Shown here piece after piece: positions 1-8,134 of a DNA stretch of 64,000 nucleotides (position 1 is the stretch's first letter; each line of letters begins with the position of its first letter). The stretch is from Corynebacterium humireducens NBRC 106098 = DSM 45392. Lineage in GTDB: Bacteria; Actinomycetota; Actinomycetes; Mycobacteriales; Mycobacteriaceae. Location: contig NZ_CP005286.1 of the NCBI RefSeq assembly GCF_000819445.1, positions 2,617,313 to 2,681,312 of the forward strand. The letters run 5' to 3'. Position numbers and translations under genes: made by a program. Under the pieces are notes generated by a model. The model searched no databases. It had not been told where the DNA came from and worked only from the letters and a program-made list of their open reading frames with translations.

Positions 1-76
1 CGACGTCACGCTCACCGTCAACGGCGAGCCCATCGCGGAGTTCCGCGGCACATCCCGTGTGGTCAGAGCGATCTGA
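1..76 (+). CDS. C-terminal end of a PaaI-type hotdog thioesterase (partial)
   Basis: The window opens inside a gene whose last 24 codons are visible (DVTLTVNGEPIAEFRG then TSRVVRAI), ending in TGA at 74-76. The pattern of a final beta strand ending in FRGxS resembles the C-terminus of PaaI hydroxyphenylacetyl-CoA thioesterases. It lies directly upstream of the paa operon on the same strand, which supports a role in phenylacetate catabolism. If so, the gene at 7681-8076 is a second thioesterase in the cluster. The identification rests on a short tail only; everything upstream is outside the window. Confidence 0.5.
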   Translation, partial: DVTLTVNGEPIAEFRGTSRVVRAI

Positions 77-132
77 CGGGGGCAGCGGACACCCGCCAAA
101 CCACACCCGTCCGAAAGAAAGTGATCTACGCC

Positions 133-148
133 ATTGACATGGATCACA
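133..148 (-). promoter_or_regulatory. Possible GlxR/CRP-type site over the paaA -35 box
   Basis: Read on the minus strand this is TGTGATCCATGTCAAT, which matches the TGTGA-N6-TCACA consensus of CRP-family GlxR except at the last two bases. It covers the TTGACA hexamer of the paaA promoter. A comparable half site (TGTGATC, 8107-8113) precedes paaZ. Carbon-source control through GlxR is reported for corynebacterial paa genes; here it is inferred from the motif alone. Confidence 0.35.
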
Positions 149-163
149 CCCCACCCATATACT
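134..163 (+). promoter_or_regulatory. paaA promoter
   Basis: A perfect -35 box TTGACA (134-139) and a -10 box TATACT (158-163) are separated by 18 bp. Transcription would start near 170, giving a leader of about 60 nt before the paaA ATG at 232. The -10 box overlaps the left end of the 161-182 dyad, so a repressor bound there would block RNA polymerase. Confidence 0.75.
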
Positions 164-182
164 GACCGAACGATCGGTAATT
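161..182 (+). promoter_or_regulatory. PaaR-type TetR operator upstream of paaA
   Basis: The dyad reads ACTGACCG-AA-CG-AT-CGGTAATT, with arms ACCG and CGGT around a CG centre. A closely related dyad occurs in front of paaZ at 8135-8156 and nowhere else that I noticed. The pattern ACTNACCG-N2-CG-N2-CGGTNANT agrees with what I recall of the PaaR operator of Corynebacterium glutamicum. It overlaps the -10 box, as expected for repression relieved by phenylacetyl-CoA. No paaR gene is in the window. Confidence 0.72.
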
Positions 183-231
183 AAATGCCGACGAGACCGT
201 TGTCGAACTTCACCCGAACGAAGGATCACCG

Positions 232-1206
232 ATGACCACCGCCACCGAAAACCTCTCCCCCGCCGATGCGGCCGGGCAGGAGAACTTCGACCGCCTCATC
301 GCGGAAGACTCCCGCATCGAGCCCACCGACTGGATGCCTGCCGCATACCGCAAGACCCTGACCCGTCAGATCTCCCAGCACGCACACTCGGAGATCATCG
401 GCATGCAGCCGGAGGCGAACTGGATCACCCGCGCGCCCTCCCTGAAGCGCAAGGCCATCCTCATCGCCAAGGTCCAGGACGAGGCCGGCCACGGCCTCTA
501 CCTGTACTCGGCCGCCGAGACCCTGCAGACCGGCCGCGACGAGCTCGTCGACCAGCTGCTCGAGGGTCGCGCCAAGTACTCCTCGATCTTCAACTACCCG
601 GCACGCACCTGGGCCGACATCGGAGCCATCGGCTGGCTCGTCGACGGTGCCGCCATCGCGAACCAGGTCCCGCTGTGCCGTGCGTCCTACGCACCCTACG
701 GCCGCGCCATGGTCCGCATCTGCAAGGAGGAGTCCTTCCACCAGCGCCAGGGCTGGGAGATCCTCTACGAGCTCTCCCACGGCACCCCGGAGCAGAAGCA
801 GATGGCACAGGAGGCCATCAACCGCTTCTACGGCCCGGCACTGCAGATGTTCGGCCCGCCGGACAACGACTCCCCGAACTCCAAGCAGTCCATGGACTGG
901 AAGATCAAGCGCTTCTCCAACGACGAGCTGCGCCAGCGCTTCGTCGACATGATCGTCCCGCAGGCCGAGGCCCTGGGCCTCCACTTCGAGGACCCGGACC
1001 TCAAGTGGAACGAGGAGCGCGGCCACTACGACTTCGGCGAGCTCGACTGGGCCGAGTTCTACTCCGCCATCAAGGGCGCCGGCCCCTGCAACGTCCAGCG
1101 CATGCAGCGTCGCCGCCAGGCCTTCGAGGAGGGTGCCTGGGTCCGCGAGGCCGCAGCCGCCTACGCCGAGAAGTACCAGTCCTCCGACTCCCAGCTCATC
1201 GCCTAA
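232..1206 (+). CDS. paaA: 1,2-phenylacetyl-CoA epoxidase, catalytic subunit A
   Basis: 324 aa, the usual PaaA length. It is the di-iron oxygenase subunit of the cytosolic PaaABCE complex that epoxidises the ring of phenylacetyl-CoA with O2 and NADPH-derived electrons from PaaE. Two ExxH iron-binding motifs are visible: E84-A-G-H87 in the KVQDEAGHG segment and E167-S-F-H170 in the CKEESFH segment, with further acidic ligands around them. The ATG at 232 follows the TetR-type operator region. It is the first gene of a tight operon paaABCDE-paaG-paaJ-paaF-paaH; paaB starts 32 nt downstream. Confidence 0.96.
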   Translation: MTTATENLSPADAAGQENFDRLIAEDSRIEPTDWMPAAYRKTLTRQISQHAHSEIIGMQPEANWITRAPSLKRKAILIAKVQDEAGHGLYLYSAAETLQTGRDELVDQLLEGRAKYSSIFNYPARTWADIGAIGWLVDGAAIANQVPLCRASYAPYGRAMVRICKEESFHQRQGWEILYELSHGTPEQKQMAQEAINRFYGPALQMFGPPDNDSPNSKQSMDWKIKRFSNDELRQRFVDMIVPQAEALGLHFEDPDLKWNEERGHYDFGELDWAEFYSAIKGAGPCNVQRMQRRRQAFEEGAWVREAAAAYAEKYQSSDSQLIA

Positions 1207-1238
1207 CACGCCCCCACACATCAAGGAGCACATCAGAA

Positions 1239-1529
1239 ATGTCTGACCAGCAGCACTGGCCCATGTGGGAGGTCTTCGTCCGAAGCTCCCGCGGTCTGTC
1301 CCACGTCCACGCAGGCTCCCTGCACGCCCCGGACGCCACCATGGCCCTGCGTAACGCACGCGACCTGTACACCCGTCGCAACGAGGGCACCTCCGTGTGG
1401 GTCGTCCCCACCGAGGCCGTCACCGCCTCCGACCCGGACTCCAAGGGCGGCTTCTTCGAGTCGGCCTCCGGCAAGAACTACCGCCACGCCACCTACTACG
1501 AGAAGTCTGAAGGGGTGCCGCACCTGTGA
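1239..1529 (+). CDS. paaB: 1,2-phenylacetyl-CoA epoxidase subunit B
   Basis: 96 aa small subunit that bridges PaaA/PaaC heterodimers in the epoxidase and has no known catalytic residues. The N-terminus WPMWEVFVRSSRGLSHVH is the family signature. The start is the ATG at 1239, preceded by AAGGAG at 1223-1228; a longer upstream extension in the same frame runs through paaA and is not real. Its TGA overlaps the GTG of paaC by 4 nt (GTGA), indicating translational coupling. Confidence 0.95.
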   Translation: MSDQQHWPMWEVFVRSSRGLSHVHAGSLHAPDATMALRNARDLYTRRNEGTSVWVVPTEAVTASDPDSKGGFFESASGKNYRHATYYEKSEGVPHL

Positions 1530-2362
1530 GCAGCTTCGCAACCGTTGATTCCGCCACCCGCCAGACCCAGGGTGACTCCCTCACCGCCGAGGACGTCCAG
1601 GGCCTCGGCGCCAAGGCCAGCGAGGACGTCGCCGCCTACGCCGCCATGCTGGGCGATGACGCCCTCATGCTCGGCCAGCGCCTGAGCTGGTGGATCTCCC
1701 GTGCGCCGGAGATGGAGGAGGACATCGCCCTCGCCAACATCGCACTGGACCTGATCGGCCACACCCGCTTCCTGTACTCCTACGCCGGCACCGCGTGGGA
1801 CAAGACCGAGGACGACCTCGCCTACTTCCGCGAGGAGGAGGAGTTCCGCTCCGCCCGCCTCATGGAGCAGGAGAACGGTGACTTCGGCCAGACCATCGCC
1901 CGTCAGCTGATCGCCTCGTACTACATGCTCGGCCTGTACACGGCCCTGCTGGACTCCAAGGACGAGACCCTCGCCGCCATCGCCGCGAAGGCCGTCAAGG
2001 AGGTCGAGTACCACGTCGACCACGCGAACCAGTGGGTTCTGCGTCTCAGCCTGGGCACCGAGCTGTCCAAGCACCGCATCGAGGAGGGCCTGTTCTACAT
2101 GTGGCCCTACGTCGATGAGCTGTTCGAGGACCTGGAGCTGCACACCCGCCTCGCCGAGCAGGGCATCGCCGTCCTGCCGTCGAGCCTCCGCGCCGAGTTC
2201 GACGAGCGCATCAAGCACGTGCTCGACACCGCCGAGCTGGAGATCCCGCAGACCCCGCAGGCCATGTCCGGCCAGCGCACGGGCCGCTTCTCCGAGCTGC
2301 GCGCCTACATCCTCGCCGAGCTGCAGGTCTTCGCCCGCAAGCACCCCGGCGCCACCTGGTAA
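1526..2362 (+). CDS. paaC: 1,2-phenylacetyl-CoA epoxidase structural subunit C
   Basis: 278 aa. PaaC is a ferritin-like helical bundle that pairs with PaaA but lacks a complete di-iron centre. Family segments include AYAAMLGDDALMLGQRLSWW near residue 40, IALDLIGHTRFLYSYAG near residue 75 and EVEYHVDHANQWVLRLSLG near residue 155. It starts with GTG in a 4-nt overlap with paaB, and paaD follows after 30 nt. The length is typical. Confidence 0.95.
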   Translation: MSSFATVDSATRQTQGDSLTAEDVQGLGAKASEDVAAYAAMLGDDALMLGQRLSWWISRAPEMEEDIALANIALDLIGHTRFLYSYAGTAWDKTEDDLAYFREEEEFRSARLMEQENGDFGQTIARQLIASYYMLGLYTALLDSKDETLAAIAAKAVKEVEYHVDHANQWVLRLSLGTELSKHRIEEGLFYMWPYVDELFEDLELHTRLAEQGIAVLPSSLRAEFDERIKHVLDTAELEIPQTPQAMSGQRTGRFSELRAYILAELQVFARKHPGATW

Positions 2363-2392
2363 GACCACCCGCACATCCGAAGGAGGAAAGTC

Positions 2393-2920
2393 GTGACCAC
2401 CCATCCCCTGCGTCCCACCGATCCTGAGGCCGCCAAGGTCTGGGACACCGCCGCCAGCGTGCCCGACCCGGAGATCCCCGTGATCTCCATCGCGGACCTG
2501 GGCATTCTTCGCGACGCCGCCATCATCGACGGCACTGCGGTGGTGACGATCACCCCGACCTACTCCGGATGTCCGGCCATGGACCACATCACGCGTGAGG
2601 TCGAGGAGGCGCTCGTCGCCGCCGGCTACGAGAACTCCCGCGTCGACCTGGTGCTCCAGCCCGCCTGGACCACCGACTGGATCACCGAGGAGGGTCGCGA
2701 GCAGCTGCGTGACTACGGCATCGCGCCGCCCGTGCACGCTGCCGGCGACCCCCGTCAGGGTCCGATCAAGCTCACCCTCGCTCCCCCGCCCCCGGTCCCG
2801 TGCCCGCGCTGCGGCTCGACCCGGACCAAAAACATCGCCCAATTCGGCTCGACCTCCTGCAAGGCCCTGTACTCCTGCGAGGACTGCCTCGAGCCCTTCG
2901 ACTACTTCAAGGTGCACTGA
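2393..2920 (+). CDS. paaD: Phenylacetate epoxidase Fe-S maturation protein PaaD
   Basis: 175 aa. The N-terminal two thirds is a DUF59 (MIP18) domain with VPDPEIPVISIADLGILRD and the TYSGCPAMD cysteine motif. The C-terminal third is a zinc-ribbon-like segment with two cysteine pairs, CPRCGS and CEDCLEPF. PaaD is needed for an active epoxidase, probably by maturing the Fe-S or di-iron centre. The GTG start at 2393 has AAGGAGGAAAG just upstream. The stop overlaps the paaE ATG by one base. Confidence 0.94.
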   Translation: MTTHPLRPTDPEAAKVWDTAASVPDPEIPVISIADLGILRDAAIIDGTAVVTITPTYSGCPAMDHITREVEEALVAAGYENSRVDLVLQPAWTTDWITEEGREQLRDYGIAPPVHAAGDPRQGPIKLTLAPPPPVPCPRCGSTRTKNIAQFGSTSCKALYSCEDCLEPFDYFKVH

Positions 2921-4080
2921 TGACCGCTCCCACCAAGAAAAAGGCCAAGTTCAACCCGCTGCAGGTCTCTGAGGTCCGTCGCCTGACCGACAACGCCGTC
3001 GAGGTCAGCTTCGAGGTCCCGGAAGAGCTTCGTGAGGACTACGACTACGTCCCCGGTCAGTACGTCGCGCTGCGTGCCGACATCGACGGCCAGGAGGTCC
3101 GTCGTTCGTACTCGATCTGTGACATCCCGCGCCCGGGCGTCATCCGCGTCGCCATCAAGCGCGACCTCGGTGGCGTCTTCTCCACCTGGGCCAACGACGA
3201 GCTCGAGCCGGGCACCGTCATCGAGGTCATGAACCCGCAGGGTGCCTTCACCTCGCGTGTCCACGTCACCTCCCTCAACGACGCCCAGGAGCTGCTCAAG
3301 GACGAGCTGGCCGACGTCGATGGTGCCCCGCACCTGGTCGCCATCGCCGCGGGCTCCGGCATCACCCCGATCATGTCGATCGCGCAGGCCCTGCTGTCGG
3401 GCTCCAGGTCCGCGACCTTCGAGCTGGTCTACGCCAACAAGGGCGGCGGCGACGTCATGTTCGCCGAGGAGATCGGCGACCTCAAGGACAAGTACCCGAC
3501 CCGTTTCGCGGTGCACCACGTCCTGTCCCGTGAGCAGCGCGTCAACCCGCTGTTCTCCGGCCGCATCGACGACGAGAAGCTCTCCCTCCTCCTGGACAAG
3601 GTCATCCGCACCGACGAGACCGACGAGTGGTTCCTCTGCGGACCCTTCGAGCTGGTCCAGCTGGTCCGCGACGAGCTCGACAGCCGTGGCGTGAGCAGCG
3701 ACAACGTCCGTTTCGAGCTGTTCTCCACCGGTAAGCCGCAGGACGGCCCGGGCCAGGGCAACACCGGCCGTCCGGTCGTCGTCGACCCGCACGGCCGCAA
3801 CATCACCGTCTCCTTCAAGCTGGACGGCCTGTCCGGTTCCATCGAGTCCCCGGTCTCCGCGAACGAGACGATCCTCAACGCCGCCCTGCGCGCGCGCCCG
3901 GACGTCCCCTTCGCCTGCGCCGGCGGTGTCTGCGGCACCTGCCGCGCCAAGGTCATCGAGGGCGAGTTCGAGATGGACGAGAACTACGCGCTGGAGCCCG
4001 ACGAGGTCGCCCAGGGCTACGTCCTGACCTGTCAGACCCGCGCCACCGGTGACAAGATCACCGTCGACTACGACGCCTAG
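2920..4080 (+). CDS. paaE: 1,2-phenylacetyl-CoA epoxidase reductase subunit E
   Basis: 386 aa flavoprotein reductase that passes electrons from NADPH to PaaA. Order: FAD-binding ferredoxin-reductase domain (RRSYSICDIPRPG near residue 65), NAD-binding domain (AGSGITPIMSI near residue 145), then a plant-type 2Fe-2S ferredoxin domain with ligands C333, C338, C341 and C371. The ATG at 2920 overlaps the last base of paaD (TGATG). A reading with 40 more N-terminal residues overlaps paaD and was discarded. paaG starts 12 nt after the stop. Confidence 0.95.
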   Translation: MTAPTKKKAKFNPLQVSEVRRLTDNAVEVSFEVPEELREDYDYVPGQYVALRADIDGQEVRRSYSICDIPRPGVIRVAIKRDLGGVFSTWANDELEPGTVIEVMNPQGAFTSRVHVTSLNDAQELLKDELADVDGAPHLVAIAAGSGITPIMSIAQALLSGSRSATFELVYANKGGGDVMFAEEIGDLKDKYPTRFAVHHVLSREQRVNPLFSGRIDDEKLSLLLDKVIRTDETDEWFLCGPFELVQLVRDELDSRGVSSDNVRFELFSTGKPQDGPGQGNTGRPVVVDPHGRNITVSFKLDGLSGSIESPVSANETILNAALRARPDVPFACAGGVCGTCRAKVIEGEFEMDENYALEPDEVAQGYVLTCQTRATGDKITVDYDA

Positions 4081-4092
4081 AGGACCCACACC

Positions 4093-4863
4093 GTGATTGA
4101 TCTCCACATCGAGGACAACGTCGCCGAGGTTGTCCTCAACAACCCGAAGGCACTGAACTCGCTGACCGAGGCGGATCTGCAGGAGCTCTCCGACGTCTAC
4201 ACCGAGGCCGCCGACCGTGGTGTCCGCGCCCTGGTGCTGCGTGGCGAGGGCCGCGGTTTCTGCGCCGGACGCAACATCCGCGGTCTCGACCCGCGTGACG
4301 ACGACGCCACCGACTACCTGGCCAACAAGGTCACGCCGGTGCTGCAGCAGATGAGCACCTTCCCCGCCCCGACCTTCGGCGCCGTCCACGGCGTGTGCCT
4401 GGGTGTCGGGCTGGGCCTGGCCATCGCCTGCGACATCGTCTACGTGGCCGAGGACGCGACCTTCGGCTCCCCCTTCGCCAACCTGGGCGCCACCCTCGAC
4501 TCCGGCGGGCACTCCCTGTTCGTCGAGCGTCTGGGTGCGCACCGGGCGATGGACCTCATCGTCACCGGGGACATGATCTCCGGTGCCGAGGCCGTCACCG
4601 CCGGCCTGTTCTCCCGCGCCCTCCCGGCGGAGGAGCTCGTGGAGTTCACCCGCGAGAAGGCACGTCGGGCCGCCAACGGCGCGACCCGCGCGTTCCTGAC
4701 CAGCCGCACCCTCGTGCAGGACATCCGCGACAACCGTCGCGGCCTGTGGGAGTCCGTCGCGGACGAGAACGTCGCCCAGGGCGAGCTGTGCTCCTCCGCC
4801 GACTACCTCGAGGGCTTCGCCGCGTTCAACGAGAAGCGCAAGCCCGTCTTCACCGGTAACTAG
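4093..4863 (+). CDS. paaG: 1,2-epoxyphenylacetyl-CoA isomerase (crotonase family)
   Basis: 256 aa crotonase-fold enzyme placed directly after paaE, where PaaG converts the ring epoxide to oxepin-CoA. Landmarks are GRGFCAGRNIRG (oxyanion-hole strand, near residue 57), GVCLGVGLGLAIACD and the ATFGSPFANLGATLDSGG segment. The GTG start at 4093 lies 12 nt after paaE. A second crotonase, 6086-6844, is present; assigning this one as PaaG and the other as PaaF rests on position and on similarity of the motifs to each family. The two roles could in principle be swapped. Confidence 0.82.
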   Translation: MIDLHIEDNVAEVVLNNPKALNSLTEADLQELSDVYTEAADRGVRALVLRGEGRGFCAGRNIRGLDPRDDDATDYLANKVTPVLQQMSTFPAPTFGAVHGVCLGVGLGLAIACDIVYVAEDATFGSPFANLGATLDSGGHSLFVERLGAHRAMDLIVTGDMISGAEAVTAGLFSRALPAEELVEFTREKARRAANGATRAFLTSRTLVQDIRDNRRGLWESVADENVAQGELCSSADYLEGFAAFNEKRKPVFTGN

Positions 4864-4883
4864 AACTACAGAAAGAGCAGCCA

Positions 4884-6083
4884 GTGACCACTGCATACCT
4901 GGTATCAGGCCGCCGCACCCCGGTCGGCCGTTACGGCGGCGCACTGTCGTCCGTGCGTCCCGACGATCTCGCGGCGCTGACCATCAAGGCCGTCATCGAG
5001 GACGCCGGCATCGACCCGGCGGCCGTCGACGAGGTGATCCTCGGCAACGCCAACGGCGCCGGTGAGGAGAACCGCAACGTCGCCCGCATGGCCTGGCTGC
5101 TGGCGGGCTACCCGGACACCGTCCCGGGCATCACCGTCAACCGTCTCTGCGCGTCCGGCATGTCGGCCATCGCCATGGCCACCGCCCTGGTGGAGTCCGG
5201 CCAGGCCGACGTCGTCGTCGCCGGTGGCGTCGAGTCGATGTCGCGGGCCCCGTGGGTCGTCGAGAAGCCGACGACCGCCTTCGCGAAGCCCGGTGAGGCC
5301 TTCGACACCGCCATCGGCTGGCGCTTCGTCAACCCGAAGTTCGCCGCCCAGGACAAGATGACGTACTCCATGCCGGAGACCGCGGAGGAGGTCGCGCGCG
5401 TCTGCGACATCTCGCGCGCCGACGCCGACGCCTTCGCCGTCCAGTCCCAGGCCCGCGCCCTGGCGGCCATCGAGGCCGGCCACTTCCGCTCCGAGATCGT
5501 CCCCGTCGAGATCACCGACCGGAAGGGCAACGTCACGCTCGTCGACACCGACGAGGGTCCGCGCCCCGGCACCACCCCGGAGGTCCTGGCGAAGCTCCGC
5601 CCCGTCGTCAAGGGTGGCGAGGTCGTCACCGCCGGCAACTCCTCCACCCTCAACGACGGTGCCTCCGCGATCCTCGTGGTGAGCGAGGCGGCCGTCGAGA
5701 AGTACGGGCTCCGGCCGCGCGCCAGGGTCGTCGCGAACGCCAACGCGGGCCTCGCCCCGGAGGTCATGGGCCTCGGCCCGATCCCGGCGACCCGCAAGGT
5801 GCTCGAGCGCGCCGGCTGGAACCTCGGTTCCGTCGACGCCGTCGAGATCAACGAGGCCTTCGCCACCCAGTCCCTCGCGGTGATCCGCGAGCTGGAGCTG
5901 GACCAGAACAAGGTCAACGCGTGGGGCGGCGCCATCGCGCTGGGTCACCCGCTGGGTTCCTCCGGTTCCCGCATCACCATCACCCTGCTCAACCGTCTCG
6001 AGCAGGAGGGCGGCCAGCGCGGCATCGCCACCCTGTGCATCGGTGTGGGCCAGGGTTCGGCCATCGCGATCGAGAGGGTCTAG
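4884..6083 (+). CDS. paaJ: 3-oxoadipyl-CoA/3-oxo-5,6-dehydrosuberyl-CoA thiolase
   Basis: 399 aa type II thiolase. Visible active-site residues are the acyl-accepting Cys89 in NRLCASGMSAI, the NEAF motif (VEINEAFATQS), His in GGAIALGHPLGSSG and the C-terminal Cys in CIGVGQGSA. In the pathway it acts twice: on 3-oxo-5,6-dehydrosuberyl-CoA after ring opening, and on 3-oxoadipyl-CoA to give acetyl-CoA and succinyl-CoA. The GTG start is 20 nt behind paaG with GAAAGAG upstream. One copy of the CGTCGAGAAGC motif lies inside (5268-5278). Confidence 0.92.
   Translation: MTTAYLVSGRRTPVGRYGGALSSVRPDDLAALTIKAVIEDAGIDPAAVDEVILGNANGAGEENRNVARMAWLLAGYPDTVPGITVNRLCASGMSAIAMATALVESGQADVVVAGGVESMSRAPWVVEKPTTAFAKPGEAFDTAIGWRFVNPKFAAQDKMTYSMPETAEEVARVCDISRADADAFAVQSQARALAAIEAGHFRSEIVPVEITDRKGNVTLVDTDEGPRPGTTPEVLAKLRPVVKGGEVVTAGNSSTLNDGASAILVVSEAAVEKYGLRPRARVVANANAGLAPEVMGLGPIPATRKVLERAGWNLGSVDAVEINEAFATQSLAVIRELELDQNKVNAWGGAIALGHPLGSSGSRITITLLNRLEQEGGQRGIATLCIGVGQGSAIAIERV
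5268..5278 (+). repeat. Dispersed 11-mer CGTCGAGAAGC (first of 18 copies seen)
   Basis: Copies reading CGTCGAGAAGC on + start at 5268, 10583, 12341, 13552, 28454, 31733, 38692, 49847 and 58335. Copies reading GCTTCTCGACG on + start at 6649, 22638, 26424, 27735, 37841, 48627, 49509, 49557 and 57751. A copy at 26209 lacks only the first C. All lie inside genes, in either orientation to transcription. Chance expectation for an 11-mer on both strands of 64 kb is far below one. Function unknown; a recombination, segregation or modification motif is possible. Confidence 0.8.
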
Positions 6084-6085
6084 AC

Positions 6086-6844
6086 GTGTTCGCAGATTTC
6101 CAGGCACTGACCGTCACCGACCGCGGTGACCGCCTCGTCGTCGAGCTGACCCGCCCCGAGGTGCGCAACGCCATCGACGACCAGATGGTCTCCGAGCTGC
6201 ACGCCGTGTGCGAGTTCCTCGAGCGCGAGCCGAAGATCCTCATCATCACCGGGTGCGAGCACAACGGCCGCGGCATCTTCGCCTCCGGCGCCGACATCGC
6301 GCAGCTGCGTGAGCGTCGCCGGGAGGACGCGCTGCGCGGCATCAACAACACCATCTTCCACCGCATCTCCCAGCTGCCGATGCCGGTCATCGCCGCCGTC
6401 GACGGCTACGCCCTCGGCGGCGGGCTCGAGCTGGCGCTGGCCGCGGACTTCCGCATCTCCACGCCGGCCGCGAAGTTCGGCCAGCCAGAGGCCAACCTCG
6501 GCATCATCGCCGCCGCCGGTGGTCTGTGGCGCATCAAGGCGCTGGTGGGCGAGGCCATCGCGAAGGAGATCCTCCTCGCGGGCCGCATCCTCTCCGGTGA
6601 GGAGGCCGCCGCCGCGCACCTCGTCACCGAGCTCGCCGAACCGGCTGAGCTTCTCGACGCCGCCCACGCCTACGCCGACCGCATCGCCGCGCTCGACCCG
6701 CTGGCGGTGCGCATCTCCAAGCAGGTGATGGCCATGCCGGCGGCGGCCCACCCGGCCGTCGACAACATCGCCCAGGCCATCCTCTTCGAGTCGGACGCCA
6801 AGTTCGACCGCATGCAGGCCTTCCTCGACCGAAAGAAGAAGTAA
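6086..6844 (+). CDS. paaF: 2,3-dehydroadipyl-CoA hydratase (crotonase family)
   Basis: 252 aa from the GTG at 6086, two bases after the paaJ stop. Crotonase fold: GIFASGADIAQL near residue 65, DGYALGGGLELALAADF with the glycine-rich oxyanion loop near residue 105, and FGQPEANLGIIAAAGG carrying the catalytic Glu. PaaF hydrates 2,3-didehydroadipyl-CoA to 3-hydroxyadipyl-CoA in the lower pathway. A longer in-frame extension upstream overlaps paaJ and is not supported. paaH follows after 3 nt. Confidence 0.85.
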   Translation: MFADFQALTVTDRGDRLVVELTRPEVRNAIDDQMVSELHAVCEFLEREPKILIITGCEHNGRGIFASGADIAQLRERRREDALRGINNTIFHRISQLPMPVIAAVDGYALGGGLELALAADFRISTPAAKFGQPEANLGIIAAAGGLWRIKALVGEAIAKEILLAGRILSGEEAAAAHLVTELAEPAELLDAAHAYADRIAALDPLAVRISKQVMAMPAAAHPAVDNIAQAILFESDAKFDRMQAFLDRKKK

Positions 6845-6847
6845 GAA

Positions 6848-7684
6848 ATGACTGTTCCCCAGAAGGTCGGTGTCCTCGGCGGTGGCCGCATGGGCGCCGG
6901 AATCGCCCACTCCTTCCTCGCCGCCGGCGCGGAGGTCACCGTCGTCGACATCAACGACGAGGCCGTGGCCGCCGCCGCGGAGCGCATCAGCAACGACGTC
7001 GACGGTTCCCTCAAGCGTGGTGCCGAGGGCACCCGCGAGGAGTGGCTGTCCCGCCTGACCGTCACCACCGACACGAACGCCTTCGCCGGCCTGCCGCTGG
7101 TCGTCGAGGCCGTGCCGGAGTCGATGGACCTCAAGATCTCCTCGTTCAAGAAGATCGCCGAGGCCTCCCCGGAGGCCGTCATCGCGACGAACACCTCCTC
7201 CCTGTCCGTCTCCGATCTGGCGCTGACCGTCGACAACGACGTCATCGGTCTGCACTTCTTCAACCCGGTCCCGGCCTCCAAGCTGGTCGAGATCGTCGTC
7301 GCCGACACCACCCCGGACGCCCTCGTCGACGAGGCCCGCGGCTGGGTGGAGGCGCTGGGCAAGACCCCGATCGTCGTGAAGGACGCCCCGGGCTTCGCCT
7401 CCTCCCGTCTCGGCGTGTGCATCGCCCTCGAGGCGATCCGCATGGTCGAGGAGGGCGTCGCGAGCCCGCAGGACATCGACAACGCGATGGTCCTGGGCTA
7501 CAAGTTCCCGGTCGGCCCGCTGGCGCTCACCGACATCGTCGGCCTGGACGTGCGTCTCGGCATCGCCGAGTACCTGTCCTCCACCCTGGGCGACCGTTTC
7601 GCCCCGCCGCAGCTCATGCGCGACATGGTCGAGCGCGGCGAGCTTGGTCGCAAGTCCGGCAAGGGCTTCTACGACTACAGCTAG
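6848..7684 (+). CDS. paaH: 3-hydroxyadipyl-CoA dehydrogenase
   Basis: 278 aa NAD-dependent 3-hydroxyacyl-CoA dehydrogenase. The Rossmann loop GGGRMGAGIAHSFL is at residues 10-23, and IGLHFFNPVPASKLVEIV holds the catalytic His near residue 138. It is about 280 aa, the single-domain actinobacterial size, shorter than the E. coli PaaH of about 475 aa, which has a duplicated C-terminal domain. It oxidises 3-hydroxyadipyl-CoA to 3-oxoadipyl-CoA for PaaJ. It is the last gene of the forward operon; its stop overlaps the convergent thioesterase stop by 4 nt. Confidence 0.92.
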   Translation: MTVPQKVGVLGGGRMGAGIAHSFLAAGAEVTVVDINDEAVAAAAERISNDVDGSLKRGAEGTREEWLSRLTVTTDTNAFAGLPLVVEAVPESMDLKISSFKKIAEASPEAVIATNTSSLSVSDLALTVDNDVIGLHFFNPVPASKLVEIVVADTTPDALVDEARGWVEALGKTPIVVKDAPGFASSRLGVCIALEAIRMVEEGVASPQDIDNAMVLGYKFPVGPLALTDIVGLDVRLGIAEYLSSTLGDRFAPPQLMRDMVERGELGRKSGKGFYDYS

Positions 7685-8076
7685 CGCTTCTTCTCGACGA
7701 TCGCGTTGGTGATCCGCGCCGTGCACAGCCGCTGCCCGCTCTCGTCCGTGACCAGCACCTCATGCGAGGTCAGCGTCCGGCCGAGGCGGATGGCGGTGGC
7801 GGTGGCGGTCACGATCCCGGTGTGACCGGACGCGTGATGGGTGGCGTTGATGTCCACGCCGACAGCCACCTTCCCCATCGTCGACGCGTGGATGACGGCC
7901 GCCCAGGAGCCCACGGCCTCCGCGATGGCGACCATCGCACCGCCGTGCAGCAGCCCCAGTGACTGCCGGTTGCCGTCGACCGGCATGGTGGCGACGACCC
8001 TCTCCGGGGACTGTTCGAGCACCTCGACGCCCATCTTGCGGTCCAGTTCACCCAGCTGAATTGTCCACGGTTCCAC
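7681..8076 (-). CDS. paaI: PaaI-family hotdog thioesterase
   Basis: 131 aa hotdog-fold acyl-CoA thioesterase. The motif LGLLHGGAMVAIAEAVGSW (near residues 40-58) carries the HGG turn and the catalytic Asp/Glu region of the 4HBT family, followed by VGVDINATHHASG. In the catabolon it would free CoA from dead-end intermediates. The GTG start at 8076 has AGAGGAGAAG upstream. It is divergent from paaZ and shares the intergenic operator region. The partial gene at 1-76 may be the true paaI ortholog, in which case this is a paralog; hence the symbol is tentative. Confidence 0.75.
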   Translation of the reverse strand: MEPWTIQLGELDRKMGVEVLEQSPERVVATMPVDGNRQSLGLLHGGAMVAIAEAVGSWAAVIHASTMGKVAVGVDINATHHASGHTGIVTATATAIRLGRTLTSHEVLVTDESGQRLCTARITNAIVEKKR

Positions 8077-8096
8077 GGTCTTCTCCTCTGTAGGCC

Positions 8097-8124
8097 TTGT
8101 GGGAAATGTGATCTTGATTATACT
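8097..8124. promoter_or_regulatory. Overlapping divergent promoters of paaI and paaZ
   Basis: On the + strand TATACT (8119-8124) is a good -10 box with a weak -35 TTGTGG at 8097-8102 (16 bp spacer). On the - strand TATAAT occupies 8122-8117, so the two -10 boxes overlap. The PaaR-type dyad at 8135-8156 would lie just downstream of the paaZ start point and over the -35 region of the paaI promoter, so one repressor dimer could control both genes. Confidence 0.55.
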
Positions 8125-8134
8125 GGCCTGAAAT

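Noticed and set aside
2902..4944. 680-residue open frame on the minus strand opposite paaE/paaG
   Set aside because: Shadow of GC-rich coding on the other strand: repeated Gly/Val/Leu/Arg/Asp composition, no start signals, no motifs. Similar minus- or plus-strand shadows at 1496-2917, 8048-10498, 24094-27006 and 54178-56811 were rejected for the same reason.
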